The notes: generated by a model from the sequence alone, not told the origin. A stretch of DNA of 5,886 nucleotides from Clostridia bacterium (GCA_024408015.1 JAKSVJ010000086.1:1-5886); one strand, 5' to 3'; shown: positions 1 to 5,292, counted from the stretch's first letter. Numbers and translations are program-made.

Positions 1-610
1 CTTCTGCGCAAGTAGCAGCATCTGGAGTATACGCATCGGCACCGATTTCTTTGCAGAATTCGTCTGTGATAGGTGCACCACCAATCATAATTTTAACTTG
101 GTCTCTGATTCCTTCTGCTACACATAAATCAACAACATTTTTCATTTCACCCATTGTTGTTGTGAGCAAGGCAGAGCAACAGATAATTTGAGCGCCTTCA
201 GTTTTTGCTGTTCCGACAAATGATTCTGGAGCAACATCAACACCAAGATCAATTACCTCAAAGCCTTTGCCTTCTAGCATCATTTTAACTAGGTTTTTAC
301 CGATATCGTGTAGGTCTCCTTTTACTGTACCGAGAACAACTTTACCAATAGGCTGAACGTCATCACTAACAAGATATGGTTTGAGAATATCTGTTCCAGT
401 TTTCATAGCTCTTGCAGCTACGAGAACTTCAGGCACGAATATCTCATTGTTTTTAAATTTTGCACCAACAATGTTCATTCCAGCAAGTAATCCTTCTTCA
501 AGTATCTGTTTTGCAGGAACACCCTCTTCAAGCGCTTGAGGAACAAGAACTTTGATATCTTTGGATTTTCCCATTTGTAGTTTTTCTGAGATTTCTGCAA
601 CTATGGACAT
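1..610 (-). CDS. Methyltransferase cognate corrinoid (B12-binding) protein, C-terminus cut by window edge
   Basis: This is a cobalamin-carrying methyl shuttle of the MtaC/MtbC/MttC type. The family passes a methyl group from a substrate-specific methyltransferase, through the corrinoid cobalt, to a second methyltransferase in the cytoplasm. 203 residues are visible and family members are usually about 210-215, so only the last few are missing. Residues 1-85 form the helical cap domain, with EEGLLAGMNIVGAKF and the NEIFVPEVLVAARAM stretch. Residues 88-203 are the Rossmann-like B12 domain. The cobalt-ligand motif DLHDIG is at 99-104, with His101 as expected lower axial ligand. SALLTTTM (146-153) and GGAPIT (177-182) line the nucleotide-tail pocket. 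The ATG at 608-610 is chosen because GGGAGG (619-624) lies 8 nt upstream. The gene has its own promoter at 643-671. The substrate cannot be told, because the partner methyltransferase would lie beyond the left edge. Confidence 0.93.
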   Translation of the reverse strand, partial: MSIVAEISEKLQMGKSKDIKVLVPQALEEGVPAKQILEEGLLAGMNIVGAKFKNNEIFVPEVLVAARAMKTGTDILKPYLVSDDVQPIGKVVLGTVKGDLHDIGKNLVKMMLEGKGFEVIDLGVDVAPESFVGTAKTEGAQIICCSALLTTTMGEMKNVVDLCVAEGIRDQVKIMIGGAPITDEFCKEIGADAYTPDAATCAE

Positions 611-642
611 GTCTATGTCCTCCCTATTTTCAAATTCACGTA

Positions 643-671
643 ATTATATCATTAAGTACAAATTAAGTCAA
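643..671 (-). promoter_or_regulatory. Sigma-A type promoter of the corrinoid protein gene
   Basis: On the minus strand, TTGACT (666-671) and TATAAT (643-648) are separated by exactly 17 bp. Transcription would start near 636, giving a leader of about 25 nt that carries little besides the GGGAGG ribosome binding site. That leaves no room for a cobalamin riboswitch. The -35 box begins only 2 nt beyond the lipoprotein stop codon (674-676), and no terminator is seen between the two genes, so read-through from upstream could add to expression. Confidence 0.8.
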
Positions 672-673
672 CA

Positions 674-1240
674 TCAAGTATCGACAATGTTTACATAAAA
701 ATCATGTACAATGCCACCATATTCAATTATTACTTGTTTGCTACCCAAAGAAGATGAGTCAAACTCAACATTATAATCTTGAGTTTCAATGATTGAGCCA
801 TCTTCTTTTGTGGCATATACGGTGATTGATGTTCTATCAAAACTATCTCCGATAGAATAAGTGATATCTTCGTTTATGGAGATCTCAAAATCCAATATTA
901 ATGTGCACTCAATAATTAACTTATATGCTTTTACTTTTTCCGAAGTACCAATGAGTAAATAATATGTTTTTTTACCGTCTGTGACCTCTAAATTGTCCCC
1001 AGAGAAGTGTTTTGAATATGAATCATCTTCGTACATTGTAACAAACACATCATCTTCGACAGCACGTATTATTTTATATGGCTCTATGTAATAAACATTA
1101 ACTAAATTTCCATATATAATATCATCCATAAGTGAGAAAGGCGGCTCAACAATAATAGCAGGAACGTATTCTGAGTTATTACAAGAACAAAATGTTAAAG
1201 CTATTGTTATTAGTAGTGTTAATGCAATAGTTCTTTTCAC
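674..1240 (-). CDS. Predicted lipoprotein with C-terminal bacterial Ig-like domain
   Basis: This is a secreted, membrane-anchored protein of 188 residues with no recognised enzymatic domain. From the GTG at 1238-1240, it begins with K-R and a hydrophobic stretch (residues 5-17), followed by F-C-S-C. This looks like a lipoprotein signal peptide with Cys20 or Cys18 as the lipidated residue; the lipobox is not a perfect match. Residues about 118-186 resemble a Big_3-type Ig-like repeat, with YSIGDSFDRTSITVYA, a following DGS turn, a FDSSSLGSKQVIIEYGG segment and a final beta strand. The middle (25-115) is unassigned. The GTG start is preferred over an in-frame TTG at 1261, because it overlaps the SGNH stop as GTGA, the usual arrangement for coupled translation, and gives a normal signal peptide. 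The role is unknown; surface binding or adhesion is a guess from the Ig-like fold. Confidence 0.75.
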   Translation of the reverse strand: MKRTIALTLLITIALTFCSCNNSEYVPAIIVEPPFSLMDDIIYGNLVNVYYIEPYKIIRAVEDDVFVTMYEDDSYSKHFSGDNLEVTDGKKTYYLLIGTSEKVKAYKLIIECTLILDFEISINEDITYSIGDSFDRTSITVYATKEDGSIIETQDYNVEFDSSSLGSKQVIIEYGGIVHDFYVNIVDT

Positions 1241-1878
1241 TCTGACAATATCTTCTTCCAAACTTTACTTTCCATAATAGCATTAGCAATAACTTGTTTT
1301 CCTATTGCATTTGGATGTACACGATCAGTTGAGAATACATATGAAGAAGGTGCTTCTTTGATTAATTTATCAAACTTTGATTGAACATCGATGTAACCCA
1401 AATCATATTCAGCTGATAATTCTTTTAGAATTGCATTAAGCTTGTCGCATTTTGCACGCATAAAATCTTTTTTGTTTAAATATAGAAAAAATGGAGAAAT
1501 GAGAACAACTTTAGAACCATTAGCCATAGATGACTCTATCATATATTTAATATTGTCATGAAATTCTTCTGGTGTTTCTCCTCTTTGGTTGTCATTTATT
1601 GCATCAAATTCTCTCCAACAGTCATTTATACCAATCATTATTAGTATATAGTCACTTGGATAAGCCAATACGTCGCTTTCCCAACGAGCTCTTAGCATGC
1701 TACTTGTGTTACCACTTATAGCAGAGTTGTAGAAATGGATATTGCTTCTTATGTTTTTGGCATATTCTTGTACCCAAATACTACTGACATAAGAACCACC
1801 TAATGAAGTTAACTCACCAATAGGTCTTCCTCTATTGCAGTCAGTAACGCTATCACCAGTAAACATTATTTTTTTCAT
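1237..1878 (-). CDS. SGNH/GDSL-family hydrolase (esterase-like)
   Basis: This 213-residue protein has all the conserved blocks of the SGNH hydrolase superfamily, whose members cleave acyl esters of lipids or acetylated sugars. Block I is GDSVTD with nucleophile Ser10. Block II is ISGNT with oxyanion Gly56. Block III is GIND with Asn85. Block V is STDRVHP with Asp185 and His188. The expected catalytic set is therefore intact. It has no signal peptide, so the enzyme is probably cytoplasmic and the substrate is unknown. Acetylated carbohydrate or a lysophospholipid are both possible. The ATG at 1876-1878 is supported by TGAGGAG (1884-1890), 5 nt upstream. Its stop overlaps the lipoprotein start by 4 nt, so the two genes form a coupled pair. 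Expression would come from the promoter at 1961-1989, through a hairpin at 1897-1920. Confidence 0.9.
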   Translation of the reverse strand: MKKIMFTGDSVTDCNRGRPIGELTSLGGSYVSSIWVQEYAKNIRSNIHFYNSAISGNTSSMLRARWESDVLAYPSDYILIMIGINDCWREFDAINDNQRGETPEEFHDNIKYMIESSMANGSKVVLISPFFLYLNKKDFMRAKCDKLNAILKELSAEYDLGYIDVQSKFDKLIKEAPSSYVFSTDRVHPNAIGKQVIANAIMESKVWKKILSE

Positions 1879-1889
1879 AATAACTCCTC

Positions 1890-1920
1890 AAAAATATGGG
1901 GCATTCAATAGAATGCCCCA
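1890..1920 (-). terminator. Hairpin with short T-tract: EF-G-like terminator and possible attenuator of the SGNH gene
   Basis: A perfect 10-bp stem (1897-1906 with 1911-1920) closes a 4-nt loop and contains GGGGC/GCCCC. On the minus strand it is followed by ATATTTTT and then directly by the SGNH ribosome binding site. On the plus strand no T-run follows, so it works as an intrinsic terminator only for minus-strand transcripts. The T-tract is short and interrupted, so termination may be incomplete. It lies 83 nt past the EF-G-like stop, downstream of the SGNH promoter. Confidence 0.7.
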
Positions 1921-1960
1921 ATAACAATTCTATATTATATAATGTATTTTTTTCAATTAC

Positions 1961-1989
1961 ATTATATTACTCAAGATTTATAAAGTCAA
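1961..1989 (-). promoter_or_regulatory. Sigma-A type promoter of the SGNH-lipoprotein pair
   Basis: On the minus strand, TTGACT (1984-1989) and TATAAT (1961-1966) are 17 bp apart, an almost perfect consensus. Transcription would start near 1954, which gives a leader of about 75 nt containing the 1897-1920 hairpin. The -10 box overlaps one arm (1958-1967) of a 10-bp inverted repeat whose other arm is 1937-1946. This could be an operator, though the arms are very AT-rich. Confidence 0.75.
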
Positions 1990-2003
1990 TCAAAGCTCGT
2001 CTA

Positions 2004-3026
2004 TTATTCTTCGGCGTTCAAATTGGATTCAGCAATAATCTTCTGAGCAACATCAGCTGGAACATCTTCATAATGATCAAATTCCATTGTGAATTTACCG
2101 AGACCTTTTGTGATAGCACGGAGCTGAATAGAGAAGTCTGACATTTCTGCAACAGGAGCTTCTGCTTCAAGCATTTGTTCGTCTTTTCTTTGTGTAGGTG
2201 TCATACCAAGAACACGTCCACGACGTTTTGTGAATGCACTCATGATATCACCAATCATGTCGTTTGGAGCATATACACATACTTTAGCAACAGGTTCAAG
2301 AAGAACAGGGTGAGCTTTTGCAATTCCTTCTTTATATGCAAGAGAAGCAGCAATCTTAAATGCCATTTCAGATGAGTCAACAGGATGGTATGAACCATCA
2401 TAGAGATCAGCTTTCAAGTTAACCATTGGATAACCGGCAAGAACACCTTTTTGCATTGATTCAAGAAGACCTTTTTCAACAGCAGGGTTATAGTTCTTTG
2501 GAACTGTACCGCCTACTACAGATACAACAAATGTTAGTCCTTCTTCTTCACCTGGTGAGAATCTAATCTTAACGTCACCATACTGACCATGACCACCAGA
2601 CTGTTTTTTGTGCTTGCCTTGAACGTCTGATGTGCCTCTAATTGTTTCTCTATAAGCAACTTTTGGCTGAACGAGTTCGATACCAACACCAAAACGAGAT
2701 TTTAGACGTGATGAAATAACATCAAGATGAATATCACCTTGTCCTGAAAGAAGCATTTGTTTTGTTTCTGCATCATTTGCATATTTGATTGTTGGATCTT
2801 CTTCCATGAGTTTTGCAATACCTTGAGCAATCTTATCTTCATCACCCTTACCAGTTGCAACAATAGCTTTCTGATAGAATGACTTAGGATAATCAATTTT
2901 CTTAAATTGCATTGTGAGATCGCCAGCAGTTAATGTGTCATTTGAATTTGTGTTAACAAGTTTTGTTGTAACACCGATATCACCAAGAGCAAAAGCGTCA
3001 ACTTCAGTTTGTTTTTTACCGCACAT
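2004..3026 (-). CDS. EF-G-like protein, C-terminal fragment (end of domain II, domains III-V)
   Basis: This open frame of 340 codons runs from the first ATG after the premature stop. Residues 1-45 complete domain II (KKQTEVDAFALGDIG). Domain III spans about 50-120 and includes GQGDIHLDVI. Domain IV spans about 122-240, with KKQSGGHGQYGDV (140-152) and the tip loop DGSYHPVDSS, where His214 matches the residue that enters the decoding site in EF-G. Domain V (about 243-325) includes NDMIGDIMSAFTKRRGRVLG. All expected blocks are present and no further stop or frameshift is seen, so decay is recent if real. No Shine-Dalgarno sequence precedes this ATG (the upstream bases are ACACATTTATACA), so separate translation is doubtful. 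Confidence 0.8.
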   Translation of the reverse strand: MCGKKQTEVDAFALGDIGVTTKLVNTNSNDTLTAGDLTMQFKKIDYPKSFYQKAIVATGKGDEDKIAQGIAKLMEEDPTIKYANDAETKQMLLSGQGDIHLDVISSRLKSRFGVGIELVQPKVAYRETIRGTSDVQGKHKKQSGGHGQYGDVKIRFSPGEEEGLTFVVSVVGGTVPKNYNPAVEKGLLESMQKGVLAGYPMVNLKADLYDGSYHPVDSSEMAFKIAASLAYKEGIAKAHPVLLEPVAKVCVYAPNDMIGDIMSAFTKRRGRVLGMTPTQRKDEQMLEAEAPVAEMSDFSIQLRAITKGLGKFTMEFDHYEDVPADVAQKIIAESNLNAEE

Positions 3027-3047
3027 TGTATAAATGTGTGAGAACTT

Positions 3048-4079
3048 TTAAACTTGACCTGTTGTAATGTTCTTCATTTCTTTACCATTTGTAAGTTCAC
3101 CACTCATTACTTTGAAATATGTAAGTTTACCGAACTGATCTGCAACAGTTTTGAATACGAAAATCGATGGTTCTCCAGACTCATGTGTCTTTGCTTCTGT
3201 TTCATTACCATCATCATCGATAAGGATTTCTGCTTTGTGATAAAGTGGGCTAGGGAATGATTCAGCAATGAATTTCATTAATTGTTCTACACCACAAAGG
3301 TTAGTAGCAGAACCACAAAGAACTGGTGCTATATCACCTGAGCGAACCGCTGCATGAATAGCATGAACAGCTTCTTCTCTTGTGAAAGTTTCTCCATTGA
3401 AGTATTTTTCCATGAGAGTTTCATCAGTACTTGCGATTGATTCCCAAAGCATTTCATGATACTTTTCACAATAATCAGTGCATTCAGCAGGAATATCAAT
3501 TGTCTTTGAGTGCTCGCCTTTTCCAAATCCAAAAGCTGTCATGTCTAGCAAGTCAACAAGACCTACAATCTTATTGTTGACTGTGAGCGGAATAACAACA
3601 GGACATACTGTTGAACCAAAAGTATCGCGCATTGACGCAAATGTCTTTTCAAAGTTAACTTCCGATTCATCGAATTTATTAATAAAGAATGCATGAGGTG
3701 TGTGACGGTCGGATACGTTGTTCCATGCGATTTCTGTGCCAACTTCGACACCGGCTTTTGCACTAACAACAATAAGAGCCGCACCAGCAACTCTAAGCGC
3801 CTGAGAAACTTCGCCTTGGAAACCAAGATATCCTGGCGCATCAATTACATTGATTTTTTTGCCATTGTAAGAAACCGGAGCAAGAGCAGCTGAGATTGAG
3901 AAACCACGTTTTGTTTCTTCTACGTCAAAGTCACAGACTGTATTTCCGTCAGTAATGTTTCCTAGACGGTCTGTTGCCTTTGTTAGGTATAACATAGCTT
4001 CGGCTAGTGAAGTTTTACCATCTGCACTATGACCGATGAGGCATATGTTTCTAATATCTTTTGAAATAACTTTTGCCAT
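3048..4079 (-). CDS. EF-G-like protein, N-terminal fragment (GTPase domain and most of domain II)
   Basis: This is the 343-residue part translated before the premature TAA. The P-loop is GHSADGKTS (16-24), switch I EETKRGFSI (54-62), switch II DAPGY (80-84), the base-specificity motif NKFD (134-137) and the G5-like element GSATN (256-260). Domain II begins near residue 305 and is broken off after NITTGQV, in the middle of its beta barrel. In canonical EF-G a histidine follows DTPG and is needed for GTP hydrolysis; here it is Tyr84, as I recall for EF-G2-type paralogs. The ATG at 4077-4079 is fixed by AAGGAG (4089-4094), 9 nt upstream. If made, the fragment could bind GTP, but it lacks the domains that reach the decoding centre. 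Confidence 0.85.
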   Translation of the reverse strand: MAKVISKDIRNICLIGHSADGKTSLAEAMLYLTKATDRLGNITDGNTVCDFDVEETKRGFSISAALAPVSYNGKKINVIDAPGYLGFQGEVSQALRVAGAALIVVSAKAGVEVGTEIAWNNVSDRHTPHAFFINKFDESEVNFEKTFASMRDTFGSTVCPVVIPLTVNNKIVGLVDLLDMTAFGFGKGEHSKTIDIPAECTDYCEKYHEMLWESIASTDETLMEKYFNGETFTREEAVHAIHAAVRSGDIAPVLCGSATNLCGVEQLMKFIAESFPSPLYHKAEILIDDDGNETEAKTHESGEPSIFVFKTVADQFGKLTYFKVMSGELTNGKEMKNITTGQV

Positions 4080-4128
4080 GTGAGTTTGCTCCTTTTATAT
4101 TGTATAATTGTTTTTAAAGAATTGAAAT

Positions 4129-4149
4129 TCTATATAATAATTATATAGA
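4129..4149. repeat. Perfect inverted repeat over the EF-G-like promoter, candidate operator
   Basis: The arms TCTATATAAT (4129-4138) and ATTATATAGA (4140-4149) are exact reverse complements around a single central A. The repeat covers the -10 box and the expected start site of the minus-strand promoter, a position where a bound repressor would block transcription. The arms are nearly all A and T, so a chance origin cannot be dismissed, and no matching regulator is visible. Confidence 0.4.
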
Positions 4150-4168
4150 TACAAAAACATCCATGCAA
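4140..4168 (-). promoter_or_regulatory. Sigma-A type promoter of the EF-G-like gene
   Basis: On the minus strand, TTGCAT (4163-4168) and TATAAT (4140-4145) are 17 bp apart, with a start near 4133 and a leader of about 54 nt. The -10 box lies within a perfect palindrome, 4129-4149, which also covers the start site. Confidence 0.7.
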
Positions 4169-4219
4169 TAAAATGATTCTATATTTTTGACATTCAAACA
4201 TAGAAAATAAGGGATGTTG

Positions 4220-4238
4220 TTTGTGCAATATTCACAAA
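4220..4238. promoter_or_regulatory. TTTGTG-N7-CACAAA inverted repeat, possible Rex- or CRP/FNR-like site
   Basis: TTTGTG (4220-4225) and CACAAA (4233-4238) form a 6-bp inverted repeat, and the inner bases read CAATATT. It resembles Rex operators (TTGTGAA-N4-TTCACAA) but its core is 17 bp and not 18, and one inner base differs. It sits about 56 bp upstream of the DUF1858 -35 box and about 52 bp upstream of the EF-G-like -35 box, so it could serve either gene. The rest of 4180-4290 shows no gene or other motif. Confidence 0.25.
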
Positions 4239-4293
4239 AATAATAAAAAGTCTGCAAAGAATAAGCATTTTCGGTTTGATTAATTGAATTTTG

Positions 4294-4322
4294 TTGACAT
4301 TGGTAACCAATAAATATATAAT
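4294..4322 (+). promoter_or_regulatory. Consensus sigma-A promoter of the DUF1858 gene
   Basis: TTGACA (4294-4299) and TATAAT (4317-4322) match consensus at all twelve positions with a 17-bp spacer, so basal activity should be high unless repressed. Transcription would start near 4329. The spacer contains the palindrome ATTGGT-A-ACCAAT (4299-4311), and ATTGGTAA recurs at 4325-4332 around the start site, which suggests operator sites. Confidence 0.85.
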
Positions 4323-4356
4323 TAATTGGTAAGCGTTAATATAAGGAGATATACTA

Positions 4357-4560
4357 ATGGAAGTTACAAAGGAAACAATAATTGGCGATATTCTTGATAT
4401 CGCACCAGACACAGCAGAATTCTTTTTTGAAATCGGTATGCATTGTTTAGGTTGCCCATCATCAAGAGGAGAAAGCATCGAAATGGCTTGCGCAGTTCAT
4501 GGTACAGACCCAGATGAACTTGTTGACAAGATTAATGCATTTCTTGCTAAGAACAATTAA
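4357..4560 (+). CDS. DUF1858 / hybrid-cluster-protein-associated redox disulfide domain protein
   Basis: This is a 67-residue cytoplasmic protein made of one DUF1858 domain, the group whose members often sit next to or within hybrid cluster protein genes in anaerobes. The start of the domain is VTKETIIGDILDIAPDTAEFFFEIGMHCLGCPSS. The CxxC pair is Cys30-Cys33, with a further Cys45 and the typical AxxHGxDPDELVDKIN ending. The cysteines suggest a thiol-disulfide or metal-binding role, but no function has been established for stand-alone members. The ATG at 4357 has AAGGAG (4343-4348) 8 nt upstream. It is the first gene of the plus-strand group and is driven by a consensus promoter with repeats that look regulatory. 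No hybrid cluster protein gene is in the window. Confidence 0.88.
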   Translation: MEVTKETIIGDILDIAPDTAEFFFEIGMHCLGCPSSRGESIEMACAVHGTDPDELVDKINAFLAKNN

Positions 4561-4566
4561 ATAATA

Positions 4567-4593
4567 TTGCCCCCTTCTTAAAAAAGGGGGCAA
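4567..4593 (+). terminator. GC-rich hairpin between DUF1858 and trmK, terminator-like but without a T-tract
   Basis: A 10-bp stem (4567-4576 with 4584-4593) contains five C-G pairs in a row and a 7-nt loop. On the plus strand it is followed by ACTTATAAAA and not a run of T, so it is a poor intrinsic terminator. It may instead stabilise the 3' end of a DUF1858 message or partly separate it from trmK. The minus strand is somewhat richer in T after the stem, but no minus-strand gene leads into it. Confidence 0.5.
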
Positions 4594-4608
4594 ACTTATA
4601 AAATAAAC

Positions 4609-5292
4609 ATGGAATTCTCATTAAGTAATAGACTTCAAGCTGTGGCTGATTTGGTTTGCGGTGATTACCTTATAGATGTTGGCACTGATCATGCAATGCT
4701 TCCAATATATTTAGTCAAAAATAAGATAGTAAAAAATGCCATAGCTTCAGATATCAACAAAGCTCCTTTAACTAAAGCTGAAATAAATATAAAAATCAAT
4801 CATCTTGATGGTTCAATTAAAACAGTTTTGACACCTGGATTGAAAGGTTTAGAAAAGCACCCTGTAACAGATATTTCAATTGCAGGACTTGGCGGTTTAA
4901 ACATTATCGAAATCTTGGAAGAAGCAGATTTTGTTAAACGCCAAAACATTCATCTTATTCTTCAACCGATGCAACATATTGCTGAACTTAGAAAATATCT
5001 ATATGATAATGGATATGAGATTGAAAAAGAAGTTTTTGCATCAGAAGAGAGCAAGATATACCAGATTATGTCGGTGACATATAGTGGAAAGTTTGAAGAA
5101 TATTGTGACAAGGAACTAGTTCTTGGAAAGTATTCTATTGAAAACAAAAAGCAAAATCCAGAATTGTTCAATATGTTTTGCGACAAATTTATCTATTATT
5201 ATAATGATAAGATAAAAGGCTTAAAAATTGGTGGCAAGGACACAAAACTTGACGAAAAACTATTATCAGAATTAATGAACGAAAAGGTATAA
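4609..5292 (+). CDS. trmK: tRNA (adenine(22)-N(1))-methyltransferase TrmK
   Basis: TrmK uses S-adenosylmethionine to methylate N1 of adenine 22 in the D-loop region of tRNAs. The 227-residue length is normal. The Rossmann methyltransferase domain (about 1-158) opens with SNRLQAVADLV. The SAM-binding motif DVGTDHAMLPIYL is at 23-35 and the acidic ribose-binding residue is Asp48 in SDIN. IAGLGG (91-96) and LILQPM (116-121) are characteristic of the family. The LQP motif is followed by Met, where many relatives have Asn. The helical C-terminal part (about 165-227) matches the family's coiled-coil tail. The ATG fits the family N-terminus, but no Shine-Dalgarno sequence lies within 15 nt upstream. 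The nearest G-run (4586-4590) is 18 nt away inside a hairpin. Nif3 follows 4 nt downstream, an order also known in Bacillus (yqfN-yqfO). Confidence 0.93.
   Translation: MEFSLSNRLQAVADLVCGDYLIDVGTDHAMLPIYLVKNKIVKNAIASDINKAPLTKAEINIKINHLDGSIKTVLTPGLKGLEKHPVTDISIAGLGGLNIIEILEEADFVKRQNIHLILQPMQHIAELRKYLYDNGYEIEKEVFASEESKIYQIMSVTYSGKFEEYCDKELVLGKYSIENKKQNPELFNMFCDKFIYYYNDKIKGLKIGGKDTKLDEKLLSELMNEKV

Larger units (their letters stand above)
2004..4079 (-). pseudogene. EF-G-like translational GTPase interrupted by one in-frame TAA
   Basis: Reading through the TAA at 3048-3050 gives one continuous frame of about 690 codons, the normal length of elongation factor G. Domain I with all GTP-binding motifs and most of domain II come before the stop. 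The end of domain II and domains III, IV and V come after it. No frameshift is present: the seven codons between the stop and the next ATG (KFSHIYT) continue the family pattern. It resembles the EF-G-like (EF-G2) paralog group and not canonical FusA, since switch II reads DAPGY where EF-G has DTPGH, and switch I reads RGFSI where EF-G has RGITI. The family binds ribosomes and hydrolyses GTP, but its cellular role is poorly defined. The lesion could be a recent nonsense mutation, a base-call error or, least likely, read-through. Loss of this paralog could be tolerated if a true fusA exists elsewhere. Confidence 0.85.

Noticed and set aside
611..642. Cobalamin riboswitch upstream of the corrinoid protein gene
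   Set aside because: The leader predicted from the promoter is only about 25 nt, far too short, and no B12-box-like sequence is seen.
1896..2141. Plus-strand open frame starting in the hairpin and running antisense to the EF-G-like gene
   Set aside because: It is a shadow of conserved coding sequence on the other strand and has no ribosome binding site of its own.
3048..3050. TAA reassigned to an amino acid in this organism
   Set aside because: TAA ends the EF-G-like gene itself, the DUF1858 gene and trmK at the positions expected for these families, so it acts as a normal stop.
3040..3056. Programmed frameshifting at the T/A-rich TTTTAAA region around the premature stop
   Set aside because: The EF-G-like frame is identical before and after the stop, so a shift of one base would not restore the downstream protein, and the slippery-like run is not in the required phase.
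4343..4359. AAGGAGATATAC before the DUF1858 ATG resembles the leader used in common expression vectors
   Set aside because: The following bases differ and the flanking promoter and gene are native in style, so this is a coincidence with a strong natural ribosome binding site and not vector contamination.
4194..4478. 94-codon minus-strand open frame overlapping the DUF1858 gene
   Set aside because: It has no ribosome binding site or family resemblance, runs antisense to a well-supported gene and its promoter, and ends in AT-rich intergenic sequence.
4973..4981. Met in place of the frequent Asn after LQP in TrmK as a sign of lost activity
   Set aside because: The other SAM-binding motifs are intact, and LQPM is, as far as I recall, common among clostridial members.
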